A stretch of DNA of 14,422 nucleotides from Eubacterium sp. UBA3782 (GTDB taxonomy: Bacteria > Bacillota > Clostridia > Lachnospirales > Lachnospiraceae). The notes beneath the pieces are model-generated. The model did no database searches. It had not been told where the DNA came from and saw only the letters and a program-made list of their open reading frames with translations. The stretch covers positions 1 to 14,422 of the forward strand of contig DFFG01000014.1 in the NCBI GenBank assembly GCA_002368795.1, read 5' to 3'. A program made the position numbers and the translations under genes. Each line of letters starts with the position of its first letter. The stretch's first letter is position 1. Shown here one piece after another: positions 14,070 to 14,422 of this stretch.

Positions 14070-14422
14070 GTCACTCACTGGTCCTGTTCCGACCTTCCTG
14101 CCGCTCAGTGAGTGACCTGATTTGCTTCTGAGCCCTTTCTCAGTCACTCCTCTTCGCTCTCCCGCCGCTCAGTGAGTGCCCTGATTTGCCTCTGACCCCT
14201 TTCTCAGTCACTCCTCTTCGCTCTCCCGCCGCTCAGTGAGTGACTTGATTTGCCTCTGGCTCCTTTCTTAGTCACTCCTCTTCGCTCTTCCGCCGCTCAG
14301 TGAGTGACCTGTTTTGCCTCTGACCCCTTCCTTAGTCACTCCTCTTCGCTGTTCTGCCGCTCAGTGAGTGACCTGTTTTGCCTCTGACCCCTTTCTCAGT
14401 CACTCCTCTTCGCTCTCCCGCC
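14070..14422. repeat. Tandem array of 64-bp units, non-coding
   Basis: Five complete 64-bp units start at 14100, 14164, 14228, 14292 and 14356; a sixth begins at 14420 and is cut by the window edge. A divergent partial unit lies at 14070-14099. The copies differ at only a few positions; the first 15 bases (GCCGCTCAGTGAGTG) and the block AGTCACTCCTCTTCGCT (about unit positions 43-59) are nearly invariant. Each unit contains GAGTGAC and, 26 bases on, its complement GTCACTC. GTCACTCACTG (14070-14080) pairs perfectly with CAGTGAGTGAC (14106-14116). Because 64 is not a multiple of three and stops occur, it is not a repeat protein. There are no alternating unique spacers, so it is not CRISPR. Nothing else is seen between 13977 and 14069. 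Confidence 0.93.

Noticed and set aside
14100..14422. CRISPR array
   Set aside because: The whole 64-bp unit is conserved, with no unique spacers, and no cas genes are nearby.

Overview
The window looks like chromosomal DNA of a fairly GC-rich gut Clostridium relative, most plausibly Lachnospiraceae. This rests on strong AGGAGG-type ribosome binding sites, a lipoprotein sugar-binding ABC system of the ribose/rhamnose type, an AraC regulator, and an overall sequence style familiar from that family. The assignment is inference; no 16S or other marker is present.

Left part (1-2900, + strand): a leader with hairpins, then an acyl-CoA synthetase-like adenylate-forming enzyme (219-1898) and a protein with the fold of CAT / 2-oxoacid dehydrogenase E2 acyltransferases (2004-2900). 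The pair is probably co-transcribed. In the second protein the usual catalytic His position is Glu. A 175-nt, highly self-complementary segment ending in a T-run (2953-3127) separates this pair from a convergent flavin-reductase-like gene (3655-3134, - strand).

Centre (12767-4001, - strand): an eight-gene L-fucose-type operon. In transcription order it holds a lipoprotein sugar-binding protein, a double-domain sugar ABC ATPase, two permeases, a uroporphyrinogen-decarboxylase/MtaA-fold protein, a RhaM/FucM-type mutarotase, L-fucose isomerase (FucI) and a FucU/RbsD-type mutarotase. It ends at a near-ideal Rho-independent terminator (3952-3981). Sugar would be imported, anomerised and isomerised to L-fuculose. 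The kinase (FucK) and aldolase (FucA) for the following steps are not in the window. The URO-D-family gene inside the operon is the least explained part.

Right part: an AraC regulator (13037-13891, + strand) is divergent from the operon. The shared intergenic region carries a candidate promoter, a cre-like palindrome and a perfect GGTTAACC-centred palindrome. After the regulator come a 32-bp imperfect duplication of its own 3' end, a strong hairpin, and a tandem array of 64-bp units (five complete copies, running off the window edge) that is non-coding and rich in GAGTGAC/GTCACTC inverted repeats.
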